A stretch of DNA of 64,000 bases, from positions 1,175,629-1,239,628 of the forward strand of contig NZ_FMWM01000002.1 of the NCBI RefSeq assembly GCF_900099555.1. Reading direction: 5' to 3'. Made by a program: the position numbers and the translations under genes. Shown here in pieces: positions 55,029-64,000 of the stretch; positions within the stretch are counted from its first letter, which is position 1, and the number at the start of each line of letters is the position of its first letter. The DNA is from Peptoniphilus raoultii (lineage in GTDB: Bacteria > Bacillota > Clostridia > Tissierellales > Peptoniphilaceae). Below the pieces are notes generated by a model. It was not told the origin of the DNA, made no database searches, and was given only the letters and a program-made list of their open reading frames with translations.

Positions 55029-56586
55029 CTTCTTTCACTTCCTCTCTTAATACAAGTCCACACTTTAAATGAAAATCAAGAGTCACTCTATTGACAACTT
55101 GTATGTGGGCAATGATTTCTTCAAACAAGTCATCTTCAAAGCGATCTATCATTTCACTTTTTCCTAAGATTCCTATTAGTTTTTCAAGCTCTCTTATTTC
55201 TTCGTCATTTCCAAGGATGACTTTCTTACTTCTTTCCTTTTCCCTGAGTAGATAACTTTCTTCGCTTGAAATTTCACTGCTTTCTTTTGCGTAAATACTT
55301 GCATCTAAAACTCCCGAAGTTATTAGTTTGCTTAGAACCTCTTTTCTTTCCTTTAGTTTTTCTAAGCTTTCTTCTATTTTTTCTATCTTCTCTACTTCTC
55401 CCTTACTGTCCACTCTCTTTAAGGATTCTAAGAGTGGTGTAAAAATACTATCTTTTCCGAAGATTAGTTTGTTTACTAAAGTCACAAAAGCTAGTTTTAT
55501 GTCCTTGTCTTTAATAAACTTCATAGAACATTTATTAATATCTCTTAGGTGCTCACTGCAAGTCCAAGCTATATATTTATCTTTGCCATTATAGTGATGT
55601 CTTCTTTTAAAGGTTGAACCGCACTCTCCACACTTTATTTTCCCCGATAGGTTATATCTATTTTGATATTTTTTTGTGTTTTTTCCGTTTCCTTTTGCTA
55701 TAGCCCTTATCTTTATTAGATCTTGTACTTTTTCAAATTCCTCTCTACTCACAATGGCTTCATGGTTGTCTATAATCTTATACTGGTCTTCTTCTCCCTT
55801 ATTTTTATGTCTATTATAATTTTCATCTGTATAAGTCTTTTGGTAGATGACATCCCCTGTATATTTTTCATTTTTCAAGATTCCGTTTATAGTTGACCCA
55901 TGCCAGCTTGCTCCTTTTTGCCCTTTAATATTTCTCTTATTTAAGTCTTCTGCAATTTTATGCGTTCCCTTACCTGAAAGATACTGTTCAAATATTTCTT
56001 TTATTATTTTTCCTTCTTCATCATTCACTACCATCTTTCCGTCTATATTCTCATAGCCATAGGGTGGGCTTGATATAATAAAAGTTCCATTTTGAAATCT
56101 TTTCTTTATGGACCACTTATTATTTTCTGAAATAGACCTGGATTCACTTTCTGCAAGGGATGAAAGTATGGATAGCATCAACTCACTTTCCATAGTTCTA
56201 GTATCAATGTTTTCTTTTTCAAAATAGATACCAATGTTTAAATCAAGGAGTCTCCTTACGATTTCCAAACAATCTGTCGTGTTTCTTGCAAGCCTTGAGA
56301 TTGATTTTGTTAGTATAAAATCTATCTTTCCATTCTCACAATCTTTTAGCATTTTTAAAAGACCGTCTCTACATTCTTTCTTTGTTCCAGTAATGCCTTC
56401 GTCAAAATATAGACCCGCAAAAGTATATGACTTGTTCTCAGATATAAGCTTCTCGTAGTGTGTCTTTTGAGTTTTAAGGCTTACAAGCTGAGCTTCTTCA
56501 TCTGTCGATACCCTTACATAAGCAGCAACTCTTAATGTAGATTCTTCTTTTTGATTTGCTTCTATTTTTGTTATCTTTTTCAACAT
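55021..56586 (-). CDS. Large serine recombinase
   Basis: A 521-residue paralogue of the recombinase at 53048. The catalytic domain shows AAYVRVSTDEEAQLVSLKTQ, GLYFDEGITGTKK and ILTKSISRLARN. Recombinase domain and zinc ribbon (CGECGSTFKRRHH ... CSEHLRDINKCS) follow, then coiled coil at about 405-450. It is the first gene of the triplet. The two enzymes differ throughout, so they are not a recent duplication. Confidence 0.92.
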   Translation of the reverse strand: MLKKITKIEANQKEESTLRVAAYVRVSTDEEAQLVSLKTQKTHYEKLISENKSYTFAGLYFDEGITGTKKECRDGLLKMLKDCENGKIDFILTKSISRLARNTTDCLEIVRRLLDLNIGIYFEKENIDTRTMESELMLSILSSLAESESRSISENNKWSIKKRFQNGTFIISSPPYGYENIDGKMVVNDEEGKIIKEIFEQYLSGKGTHKIAEDLNKRNIKGQKGASWHGSTINGILKNEKYTGDVIYQKTYTDENYNRHKNKGEEDQYKIIDNHEAIVSREEFEKVQDLIKIRAIAKGNGKNTKKYQNRYNLSGKIKCGECGSTFKRRHHYNGKDKYIAWTCSEHLRDINKCSMKFIKDKDIKLAFVTLVNKLIFGKDSIFTPLLESLKRVDSKGEVEKIEKIEESLEKLKERKEVLSKLITSGVLDASIYAKESSEISSEESYLLREKERSKKVILGNDEEIRELEKLIGILGKSEMIDRFEDDLFEEIIAHIQVVNRVTLDFHLKCGLVLREEVKEDV

Positions 56587-56642
56587 CTCACCTTCCTTTC
56601 TGTTAATGCTATATTCCCGTACAACTGAGTATTTATCAAGTC

Positions 56643-56852
56643 TTATAGCATTAATTCCGAAAGAATAGGTCTGAATTTTTTTATGTTTTCTCTCCTTATT
56701 TTCCTATATTCTTCAAGACTGATTTCATCTAAAAGAAATAGATCTTGCATGAACTTATCCGATAGATAGAAATTAAGCTCTGCATTTAAATCCCTTTCAG
56801 TGTATTTAGATTTTATAACTTCTTTTTCACCTTCAAGCTTTTCTACTCTCAT
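56643..56852 (-). CDS. Small conserved element protein
   Basis: A 69-residue charged protein, MRVEKLEGEKEVIKSKYTER then LSDKFMQDLFLLDEISLEEYRKIRREN. SHOCT-like tail ('L-x-E-I-S-x-E-E-Y'). It lies just upstream of the recombinase triplet with a strong TAGGAGGTGGAGT site. Common in Firmicute integrative elements; function unknown. Confidence 0.65.
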   Translation of the reverse strand: MRVEKLEGEKEVIKSKYTERDLNAELNFYLSDKFMQDLFLLDEISLEEYRKIRRENIKKFRPILSELML

Positions 56853-56949
56853 ACTCCACCTCCTATATCACAGGCAAAGAAATTAAGGGTTTTTTTAACC
56901 CTAATTTTCTTTCCTCTATATTCCTTGGGACAAAGAAAGTGTTTTTGAG

Positions 56950-57105
56950 TAAAGAGTTTTCAAAAGCAATTGATGAATATATATACTACTACAACAACGA
57001 AAGGATTCAGAAGAAAACAAAATGGATGCCACCTACTTTGTATAGGTTAGCATCCATAAATGTAAACTAAATATTAATGTGTCCAGCTTTTTTGGTACAC
57101 ATCAT
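56950..57105 (+). mobile_element. IS3-family transposase C-terminal remnant with end repeat
   Basis: The frame EFSKAIDEYIYYYNNERIQKK, then TKWMPPTLYRLASINVN and TAA (57068-57070) is the C-terminus of an IS3/IS150-type transposase. It is followed by GTGTCCAGCTTTTTTGGTACACATCA, a typical right inverted repeat (quoted in parts, 57080-57105). The rest of the IS is absent. Confidence 0.72.
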
Positions 57106-57137
57106 TTACGTAATGCTCCATTTTTTTAATTTTTATT

Positions 57138-57189
57138 TTGTTAGGGAGAACCCTAAGACCCCGAAATATATTTTATAAATGAGAATAAA
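57138..57189 (+). other. Candidate oriT/regulatory segment, copy 2
   Basis: TTAGGG-AGAA-CCCTAA hairpin (57141-57156) followed by GACCCCGAAATATATTTTATAAA and mobC, matching copy 1 at 44147. Here the ribosome site is TGAG rather than AGGAG. Confidence 0.4.
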
Positions 57190-57531
57190 ATGGCAAATAG
57201 ATTTAGAAATGAAAGAATAGAAATAAAATTAACTAAGGAAGAAAAGGAAGTTTTTGAAAATAAAATGAAGCTTGCAAATTGTAAAACAATGTCCCACTTT
57301 CTTAGAAAGTGCGTATTAGAAAAAGAAATTTATGTAGTAGATTTAGAACCATTTAGAAACCTACAATGGCTGCTTTTAAATGCAACAAATAATATAAACC
57401 AGATTGCAAAGGTAACTAATACAAGTGGTGTTATTTACAAGAATGAAATTGAATCAACTCTAAATTTGGCAATATATTATATTACCAAGAGTGAAAAAAA
57501 TGATGAAAAAAATCTTGGTATTTTCATTTAA
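57190..57531 (+). CDS. mobC: MobC-like relaxosome protein
   Basis: A 113-residue DNA-binding protein of the MobC family. It begins with ribbon-helix-helix-like RNERIEIKLTKEEKEVFENK and has FLRKCVLEKEIY, then ATNNINQIAKVTN, typical of MobC. It would help a relaxase nick at oriT. No relaxase gene follows in this window; instead a gap and a truncated sigma-like gene. A broken homologue is at 44199. The C-terminus differs slightly from the family and may be altered. Confidence 0.75.
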   Translation: MANRFRNERIEIKLTKEEKEVFENKMKLANCKTMSHFLRKCVLEKEIYVVDLEPFRNLQWLLLNATNNINQIAKVTNTSGVIYKNEIESTLNLAIYYITKSEKNDEKNLGIFI

Positions 57532-57647
57532 ATGTCATCCATCTACTGCCCATATTCAATTTATGAAAGCACGAAAGATCATATTCTATAGCATATTTTG
57601 AAACAAAATAAATATCCCCCGGCCTTTTCTCATGCGGCCCAAAGGGC

Positions 57648-57932
57648 CTATATTACTATCCACGTCTCATCGTTTAGTTTTGATATAGCATTTCTGACTG
57701 CCTCAATCATCATCTGTGTTTCAACAATCTTTTCTACATCAACACTTTCATCAGCGATGTTATCTATAAAATATCCATCATGATCCAAAGAGGAAAAGAA
57801 AAGCAGGTGGTTTTTTCTGTCCACCTGCTCTAAATACTTCTCGTGTTCTCGTTCTCGCCAGTAGACTTTATAAATATCTTCACTGACTTTTACCTTTTGC
57901 CCTCTGACATAAAGGTAATACTCTTTTGCCAT
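57648..57932 (-). pseudogene. Sigma-70-like element protein, C-terminally truncated
   Basis: A 94-residue protein, MAKEYYLYVRGQKVKVSEDIYK then YWREREHEKYLEQVDRKN, seen in Tn916-like and related elements as a sigma-70-like regulator. The expected region-4 helix-turn-helix after LNDE is missing; the frame stops at ETWIVI and then runs into unrelated sequence with the palindrome GGCCCAAAGGGCC near 57636. It is therefore probably non-functional. Confidence 0.6.
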
Positions 57933-57980
57933 AAAGTTTCCTCCATTTCTTTTTTGTCTATTTGTTTTTCAGACAAAAAA

Positions 57981-58056
57981 GGAGGACTCCTGCATCTTGG
58001 CATAAGAAGTCCTCTAAAATGAAAGAAACCTGTTCTTTCTTTTACTATATTTAATT
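57981..58056 (+). repeat. Dispersed repeat, copy 2
   Basis: GGAGGACTCCTGC, loop, GGCATAAGAAGTCCTC, then AAAATGAAAG and ACTATATTT. Related to 39337-39410 in the same orientation. The 320-bp gap 57933-58251 holds this repeat and no gene. Confidence 0.6.
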
Positions 58057-58251
58057 GTTTAGACGAGAATATGGAAAGACATACAACTACAAGAATTATA
58101 GAAAAAAGGAGTATTTTTATTCCATTTCAATTCTACAAGGTAACTTATACACTTGTTCATCTCCCTTTCCCTCCGTTCATTATAGATAAATAGCATCCAT
58201 ACCTACAGCCTCTTTTGATTATTTTCGCTTTTATATCAAATGTCCTTGTAT

Positions 58252-59601
58252 TTACGCTTTGTCTTTTCCCATTTTCCTAAGTCCATTAAGCATTAAAAAC
58301 AGTCCCAACATAATCATACTAAAATCTACAATAGGTTCAGCCCACCAAACTGCACTTGCTCCAAAAAACTTTGGAAGCAATAATATAGCCGGAATAAACA
58401 AAATTAGTTGTCTAAGCATTACAATCATGCTTGCTTTTTTCCCATCTCCAATAGATTGAAAGAATGTAAGTGTCATTATCATAATTCCATACAAAATAAA
58501 TGTGGAATAAAACATCTTGAAATTCATAACACCAGCTTCTATGATTTCACTTCTTACACTGAATAGTGATAGTAATTTTTCTGAATAAAACATCGATGGT
58601 ATCCATGAAAGAGCTGCAAGAATAGTTGCTCCGTACATAAAAACCTTCATTGTATCTTTTACTCTTTTATATTGCTTTGCTCCGAAATTTGCCCCAATAA
58701 CAGGCTGTAAACCTTGGCTCATTCCCCAAAGAGGAATAAAGGAGAACATATACAATCTCATTGTAGCAGCCATTAAAATTCCCCAATTATCTCCACCGTA
58801 TGCGAAAGCTTGCTTAAACAAGAATGTTTGTTGTACTGCAAACAAAATTTGCATCATCATTGCAGAACTTCCTATGCTAAACATTTCACTGGAAATATCC
58901 TTACTCTTTTGGATTTTATGAATCCCCACAAAAGCACTTTTCTTTGAAAAATAGCGGAAGGTTAATATAGCTTGCACAATTTGAGAGATTACAGTTGCAA
59001 TAGCTGCCCCTTCAATCGCATATTCTCCCATCAACTTCATGAAAATGGGATCTAAAATAATGTTTAATATTGCTCCTACCCCCATAATAATCATGGATTG
59101 CTTTAATGCACCTTCACCACGCATTGTCATATTTCCGGCTTGAGCAAAATTAACAAATATGGAGCCAAAAAAAACTACTCTTAAATATCTGACTCCAAGT
59201 TCTTTAATATTCCCCTTTGCTCCTACTAAATCCAAAAAATTAGGTGCAAATATCAAACCTAATATTGTGATAACTATAGAGAATAAAATTACCCAATAAC
59301 AAAAATTTCCAAATATCTTGTCAGTTGTTTCTTTATCTCCCTTTCCAATCGCCCTTGATAATATTGATGCACTACCAACTCCAATAAGTGCTGATACTCC
59401 ACCATTTATTATTGTTAAGGACATGGATATACTAATAGCAGACATTGCATAGTCTCCAATAATCCATCCAGCAAAAATTCCGTCCATAAATGGATATAGC
59501 CCTATAACTACCATTCCTATAATTCCCGGAATAGCTAACTGAAACAATAAATCTTTAGGACTCTTGGTTAAAAGTTGTGTTTTCATATCTTGTTTTCCCA
59601 T
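58252..59601 (-). CDS. MATE family efflux transporter
   Basis: A 449-residue protein with twelve membrane segments and duplicated MATE halves. LAIPGIIGMVVIGLYPFMDGIFAG lies at the start of the first half, and MMMQILFAVQQTFLFKQAFA opens the second (quoted in parts). It likely exports drugs or metabolites using Na+ or H+. TGGAGGAAGTCAT fixes the ATG at 59601 (not 59625). It is the last gene of a probable operon ECF ATPase-ABC-ABC-MATE. Confidence 0.9.
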   Translation of the reverse strand: MGKQDMKTQLLTKSPKDLLFQLAIPGIIGMVVIGLYPFMDGIFAGWIIGDYAMSAISISMSLTIINGGVSALIGVGSASILSRAIGKGDKETTDKIFGNFCYWVILFSIVITILGLIFAPNFLDLVGAKGNIKELGVRYLRVVFFGSIFVNFAQAGNMTMRGEGALKQSMIIMGVGAILNIILDPIFMKLMGEYAIEGAAIATVISQIVQAILTFRYFSKKSAFVGIHKIQKSKDISSEMFSIGSSAMMMQILFAVQQTFLFKQAFAYGGDNWGILMAATMRLYMFSFIPLWGMSQGLQPVIGANFGAKQYKRVKDTMKVFMYGATILAALSWIPSMFYSEKLLSLFSVRSEIIEAGVMNFKMFYSTFILYGIMIMTLTFFQSIGDGKKASMIVMLRQLILFIPAILLLPKFFGASAVWWAEPIVDFSMIMLGLFLMLNGLRKMGKDKA

Positions 59602-59637
59602 ATGACTTCCTCCAGTTGTTTTCAATATTTTTATAAC

Positions 59638-61371
59638 TTATGACAACTGCCACTTTGCTGCCACTTGTCTTGCTTCAACAAATTTTTTGTAGATACCATC
59701 AACTTGAATAAGTTCTTCATGTGTACCTTGTTGCGTTATCTTTCCATTAGCCAAGACAAGAATTTGATTTGCATTTTTTATGGTTTTTAGTCTGTGTGCA
59801 ATCATTATTACAGTTTTATCTCTTGTAAGTTCTTCCATAGCAATCTGTAGTTTATCCTCATTTTCAGGGTCTACATTTGCAGTAGCTTCGTCAAAAATAA
59901 TAATCGGGGCATTTTTTATCATAGCCCTTGCTATAGATATTCTTTGTCTTTCTCCACCAGATAAACTTGCACCTCCCTCTCCTATAACTGTTTCATATTG
60001 TTCAGGAAGTTTCATAATAAATTCATGACAACACGCTTTCTTTGCAGCTTCTATAACTTCCTCATGAGTAGCATCTGGCTTGGCAAACTTTATATTGTTC
60101 TCAATAGTGTCTTGAAATAAATAAACATTTTGAAAAACCATACTAATTTGTCTCATTAATGACTCCAATGAATATTCTTTAATATTATGTTTACCTATGC
60201 TGATTTCTCCTTTCTCTACATCCCAAAATCTCGCTATCAAATTACAAAATGTAGTTTTTCCAGCTCCTGAAGGTCCAACTATAGCTGTCATTTGTTTTTG
60301 TGGTATCTTGACCGAAATATCATCAAGGATTTTTTTGCCTGAATATGAAAACTCTACATTATCAAAAGAAATATCGAAAGTAGTAGGCTTTATGTCTTTT
60401 CCATCAATATCCATCTGTGGAAATTCCTCTAACTTCTTTGTTTGTTCAATAGATCCACTAACAACTCTGAGAGAGGTTGTTGCACTTCCTGCCAATTTTA
60501 TTTGAGAAAAAGCAAGAAAAGAAATTATAATCGTCATAACTGTATTTAAGAATGAGAGTTCTCCATTAAGATAAAAGAAAATACCTGCACCTATTATCAA
60601 AATGCTAAACAAATCCAAAAGAATATTTTGCAAAATTGTATAAGGTGTAAACAGTTTTTCACAATCAAGATTTATTTTTCTGCTATTTTCAATAGCACCT
60701 CTGACTTTTTCATCTCCTTTCCCTGTTAAATTGAAGGATTTTATAACAGCCATTCCTCCAATTTGCTCTAAAATGGCATCAACTAATTTAGCAGATGCTT
60801 TTTGTCTTTTAGGAAGAACACTCCTTGATTTGCTTTCCATTTTTGAGAGAACAAATAAGTACAATAGGCATCCAATTGCAACAATAAAACCTATTCTCCA
60901 CTCAAATGCTAAAATCATTATTGTAAATATTATCGTGTTTATAAAACCTGATAATGTATTTACCATAACCATTGCTGCGGTATTTTCTACATCTTCTAAA
61001 ACAGTTGTAGAAATTCCAACCACTTCACCAATATTGTTTTCATTGAAAAATCCCATAGGTATTTTTTTTAACATTTCACCTATTGCAACTCTTTTATTTG
61101 CCACCATAAAATAACTTGCATGGCATTGCTGTAACTGTGAATAATAATTTGCAACACTTCTGCCAACTATGCTTATAACAAGAAGTATCAAAGCAATCCA
61201 TGCAGGTGTCATACTCATATCTTTTTCAACAATAGCTTTAACAATAATGTATATTGCACTGATTTGGAGCATGTGAAAAATTGCAAACAAGAAACTTACC
61301 CATATAGAATGGTATACATTTTTCTTCTCATCACCTGAGAAGTCTAAAATTTTCTTTAAGGCACTTATCAT
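59638..61371 (-). CDS. ABC half-transporter, ATP-binding/permease (second of pair)
   Basis: A 577-residue type I ABC exporter half. Six membrane helices lie in residues 15-300. The ATPase has GPSGAGKTTFCN (Walker A), SLSGGERQRISIARAM (signature) and IIIFDEATANVD (Walker B). Its ATG overlaps the end of the upstream ABC gene by 4 bp, so the two probably form a heterodimer. Such pairs, near ECF-type ATPases and MATE pumps, may move drugs or metal chelators, but direction and cargo cannot be told. Confidence 0.9.
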   Translation of the reverse strand: MISALKKILDFSGDEKKNVYHSIWVSFLFAIFHMLQISAIYIIVKAIVEKDMSMTPAWIALILLVISIVGRSVANYYSQLQQCHASYFMVANKRVAIGEMLKKIPMGFFNENNIGEVVGISTTVLEDVENTAAMVMVNTLSGFINTIIFTIMILAFEWRIGFIVAIGCLLYLFVLSKMESKSRSVLPKRQKASAKLVDAILEQIGGMAVIKSFNLTGKGDEKVRGAIENSRKINLDCEKLFTPYTILQNILLDLFSILIIGAGIFFYLNGELSFLNTVMTIIISFLAFSQIKLAGSATTSLRVVSGSIEQTKKLEEFPQMDIDGKDIKPTTFDISFDNVEFSYSGKKILDDISVKIPQKQMTAIVGPSGAGKTTFCNLIARFWDVEKGEISIGKHNIKEYSLESLMRQISMVFQNVYLFQDTIENNIKFAKPDATHEEVIEAAKKACCHEFIMKLPEQYETVIGEGGASLSGGERQRISIARAMIKNAPIIIFDEATANVDPENEDKLQIAMEELTRDKTVIMIAHRLKTIKNANQILVLANGKITQQGTHEELIQVDGIYKKFVEARQVAAKWQLS

Positions 61372-63110
61372 TTTATTTCACCATCCTTTACTCCAATATG
61401 GGCATTCCACATCTTTTGGTATAACTCAGAATCTTCCATAAGTTCTTCATGCTTACCATGTGAAACAAGCTCTCCATTCTCAATTAAGAATATTTGTTCT
61501 GCATCTGTTATAGTTGATAACCTATGAGCAATAATAATCACCGTTTTATCTTTTATAAGCTTTGATAAAGCTTGCTTTATAATCACTTCATTTTCAGGAT
61601 CTATATATGAAGTAGCTTCATCAAGTATTACAATAGGTGCATTTTTGAGCATTGCTCTTGCAATTGATATTCTTTGCCTTTCTCCACCAGAAACATGGCT
61701 CCCACTACTTCCGACAACCGTATCGTAACCATGTTCCATTTTCATAATAAAATCATGACAACCCGATTTCTTAGCAATGTCTTCTACTTCTTTATCACTG
61801 GCACTTGGATTGCCCATTCTTATATTCTCCCTAATACTTTCGTTGAACAAAAAATTATCCTGAGAAACAAAGGCGGTCAAACTATATAATTGCTTTAATG
61901 GAATTTCCTTAAGATTGTGTCCACCAATATTTATATTTCCTTCCATGCTATCCCAATATCCAGCTATTAATTTTGCTAAAGTTGACTTGCCACTTCCACT
62001 TGGTCCAACAAAAGCCACTGTTGTCCCTTCTTTTATGTTTAGGGATATTCCATGAAGAATTTCTTTTTCTTCTTCATATCCAAACTTTACATTTTGTAAA
62101 TCAATATTATATTGCTGGATAGTCACTTCTCTATCAGAATGCTTTTGTTCTTTTCCTTCTAAAATTAAGTTAATAGAATTTGCAATAGTCCCTATCTTAG
62201 CAAGACCATCAACAAAATTGATTGTTTCAAGTAAAGGTCCTGCAATACCTAAAGATAGAATAATTACAGATATAAATACTTCTGCACTTAAACTGCCGCT
62301 AATGTAGAAATACCAACCAAATGGAAGCACTGTGATCATTGTAGTAGGAGATATGTTTTTAGATAAAGATACAGGTAACTGACAGCTCTTCATCCATTCA
62401 TAAAAGTATCTTGCATTTGCAATGACTTTATCTTTGTACTTTGCGTACGATCTCTTGTCTTGATTAAATGTTTTTATCACTTCTATTCCATTGACATACT
62501 CAATAATTGCAGAATTCATTTCTCGATTTACCTTTACAGATCCTTCATATTGAACAGCATAATTTTTCATTACGAGTCCCATAAAAAGCATCCCCACAGG
62601 AATGGATACTAATGATAAAAGAGCCATTCTCCAATCAAGAAATAATAAGTAAATAAATATACTCAAAGAACCTAAGAGATTCGATGTCATTTCAGGCAAC
62701 AGGTGAGCGAGCGGTTTCTCCATACTTTCAACCTGATCCACTATAATCTGCTTAAAGTTTCCGCTTGGAACAGAGATTATTTCTCCTAACGGCATCTTCG
62801 GAAGTTTATCAATCATTCTCAAGCGAATATCTTTCAATATACTAAAAGTCGCTTTATGAGATACAGATAACGCCGTAGAGTATAAAACAGATTTTAAAAT
62901 ATAAGATAACAGACCTATTCCCATCCATAAAAAATAGACCTTGAAATCTGCAATTCCATTTAATAAATAGACTAAAATACGGCTTGCAGCAATGTATGGA
63001 ACAATTCCGGCAATAACACCGATACTTGCTATAAATACAGATGTTTTTAACTTTGAATGTTCCTTATATGCAAGCTCCCACAATATTACAGCAGGACTTT
63101 TTTCTTTCAT
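61368..63110 (-). CDS. ABC half-transporter, ATP-binding/permease (first of pair)
   Basis: A 580-residue ABC transporter half: six membrane helices (about 15-300), then GPSGSGKSTLAK (Walker A), HVSGGERQRISIARAM (signature) and IVILDEATSYID (Walker B). It overlaps its partner gene by 4 bp. GGAGGTGTTAAATT lies upstream. The gene follows an ECF-type ATPase 35 bp upstream. The group resembles IrtA/IrtB-like siderophore uptake pairs as well as drug exporters; I cannot choose between them. Confidence 0.9.
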   Translation of the reverse strand: MKEKSPAVILWELAYKEHSKLKTSVFIASIGVIAGIVPYIAASRILVYLLNGIADFKVYFLWMGIGLLSYILKSVLYSTALSVSHKATFSILKDIRLRMIDKLPKMPLGEIISVPSGNFKQIIVDQVESMEKPLAHLLPEMTSNLLGSLSIFIYLLFLDWRMALLSLVSIPVGMLFMGLVMKNYAVQYEGSVKVNREMNSAIIEYVNGIEVIKTFNQDKRSYAKYKDKVIANARYFYEWMKSCQLPVSLSKNISPTTMITVLPFGWYFYISGSLSAEVFISVIILSLGIAGPLLETINFVDGLAKIGTIANSINLILEGKEQKHSDREVTIQQYNIDLQNVKFGYEEEKEILHGISLNIKEGTTVAFVGPSGSGKSTLAKLIAGYWDSMEGNINIGGHNLKEIPLKQLYSLTAFVSQDNFLFNESIRENIRMGNPSASDKEVEDIAKKSGCHDFIMKMEHGYDTVVGSSGSHVSGGERQRISIARAMLKNAPIVILDEATSYIDPENEVIIKQALSKLIKDKTVIIIAHRLSTITDAEQIFLIENGELVSHGKHEELMEDSELYQKMWNAHIGVKDGEIK

Positions 63111-63145
63111 AATTTAACACCTCCATAATTGTATCCATTTGCATT

Positions 63146-64000
63146 TTATTTTAGAAATTCATATATTGTACCATCACAGTTTTTTATAAACTCATAATCG
63201 TGTGTAATAATTATAATGAGTTTTCCTTCTCTCTCCATATCGTGTAGGAAATTAATTAATGTATTCATCTGTGGTTTACATAATCCACTTGTAGGCTCAT
63301 CTAAGATAATAATAGGTTTATTACTAAGCCTTGCTATAGCAATCAACAATCTTTGCTTCTCTCCTCCCGATAAACTTTGAGGATGTTTTTCAAGCTTTGA
63401 TAATATTCCCATCTTTTCCAACATTTTTTCATTTAGGCTTGTATCTTCACTTACTGTTGATACTTCCGATAATACATTTTCTGTAAAAAGCTGAGAGCTT
63501 GGATCTTGCATTACCATAAAAATTTCTTTATTTTGTTTTGTAACTTTTTTTTGATTAACAAATACATCTCCGTGACCTTTTGTAGTACCGGTCAATAATT
63601 TAATGAAAGTACTTTTCCCTATTCCATTTTTTCCAATGATAAAATTTACTCCCTTATTAAAGGAAATACTAAAGTCAAAGATTTTATTCTTTTCATATTT
63701 TTTCTTAAAATTATGACATGATAAATCTCCATTGCTAAAATTATTTTTATCATCTAATAAATTCACTTTATAATATTTATTAATCTCTAAATCACTTTTC
63801 TCTATTTTATTAAATGTTCTAAGTCCATATCCTTCTGCAATAGCATTCAAATTATAATCATTTAAATCTTCTTTTTCGTATGAAATTAAAGACTCATTAT
63901 CAATAATACAGAGCCTATCCATTATATCTTTTAAATAAAATAATCTATGTTCCACAACAATTATTATCTTATTTAATTCTTTTAATTTCACTAAGGCTTC
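63146..64000 (-). CDS. ECF-type ABC ATPase with two nucleotide-binding domains (5' end beyond window)
   Basis: The frame runs off the right edge. Visible are the end of a first ATPase domain (IIVVEHRLFYLKDIMDRL, the H-loop region) and a complete second one: GKNGIGKSTFIKLL (Walker A), LSGGEKQRLLIAIARL (signature), IIILDEPTSGLCKP (Walker B) and IITHDYEF (H-loop). A fused double ATPase is the energising part of energy-coupling-factor importers for vitamins or metals. The transmembrane partners should lie right of the window. Confidence 0.85.
   Translation of the reverse strand, partial: EALVKLKELNKIIIVVEHRLFYLKDIMDRLCIIDNESLISYEKEDLNDYNLNAIAEGYGLRTFNKIEKSDLEINKYYKVNLLDDKNNFSNGDLSCHNFKKKYEKNKIFDFSISFNKGVNFIIGKNGIGKSTFIKLLTGTTKGHGDVFVNQKKVTKQNKEIFMVMQDPSSQLFTENVLSEVSTVSEDTSLNEKMLEKMGILSKLEKHPQSLSGGEKQRLLIAIARLSNKPIIILDEPTSGLCKPQMNTLINFLHDMEREGKLIIIITHDYEFIKNCDGTIYEFLK

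Noticed and set aside
1..64000. CRISPR array, tRNA or rRNA genes
   Set aside because: No regularly spaced repeats, cloverleaf-like sequences or conserved rRNA blocks were found on reading both strands.

Overview
The window is AT-rich DNA (roughly 30% G+C by eye) from a low-GC Gram-positive anaerobe. Strong AGGAGG-type ribosome sites, the gene content (LexA, MutS/MutL with an endonuclease motif, LytTR regulators, a Na+-pump decarboxylase beta subunit, glutaminase) and the mobile DNA (erm(A)/TR-type island, large serine recombinases) suggest a Bacillota member near the Peptoniphilaceae/Tissierellia. That placement is inference, not proof. No tRNA, rRNA or CRISPR array was seen.

1-10.5 kb is core chromosome: the end of lexA, then a tight minus-strand operon miaB-mutS-mutL-miaA-gamma-lyase-like gene, preceded by an FAD-dependent oxidoreductase and an HD hydrolase. 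10.5-21.1 kb is mostly amino-acid metabolism: an AGCS transporter with glutaminase, isoaspartyl dipeptidase with a YfcC-type carrier, and a divergent orphan Na+-pump beta subunit with a 41-residue gamma subunit. YfcE, a methyltransferase, Ogt, an ArsC/Spx-like protein, a flavin reductase and a LytTR/DUF3021 pair follow.

21.3-38.5 kb is a pseudogene belt. Polyphosphate-related genes (ppx, ppk, a CHAD protein), a phosphoesterase, an STM3941-like protein, an SDR, a hydrolase, a Mga-like regulator, a DUF4300 lipoprotein, an FMN reductase, a vWA lipoprotein and a transposase are all broken by stops, frameshifts or deletions. Intact genes stand between them: a K+/H+ antiporter, C39-like protein, thioesterase, PLD protein, GIY-YIG protein, alpha/beta hydrolase and a tautomerase.

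38.5-64 kb is accessory and mobile. It holds an IS200/IS605-like end, integrative-element debris, a two-component system with a bacteriocin-immunity-type ABC transporter, a truncated mobC, and a two-gene PARIS-like defence system (AAA ATPase plus DUF4435 TOPRIM protein). Next come an AbiE toxin-antitoxin operon split by an AraC/GyrI gene, and a resistance block (dead metallo-beta-lactamase-fold gene, cytidine-deaminase-like gene, truncated phosphotransferase, Erm(A)/TR-type methylase with two leader peptides). Three tandem serine recombinase genes, an IS3 fragment, an intact mobC and a truncated sigma-like gene follow. The right end holds a MATE exporter, two ABC half-transporters and an ECF-type ATPase that runs off the edge. 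The two diverged mobC/hairpin copies near 44.2 and 57.2 kb suggest layered or recombined related elements.
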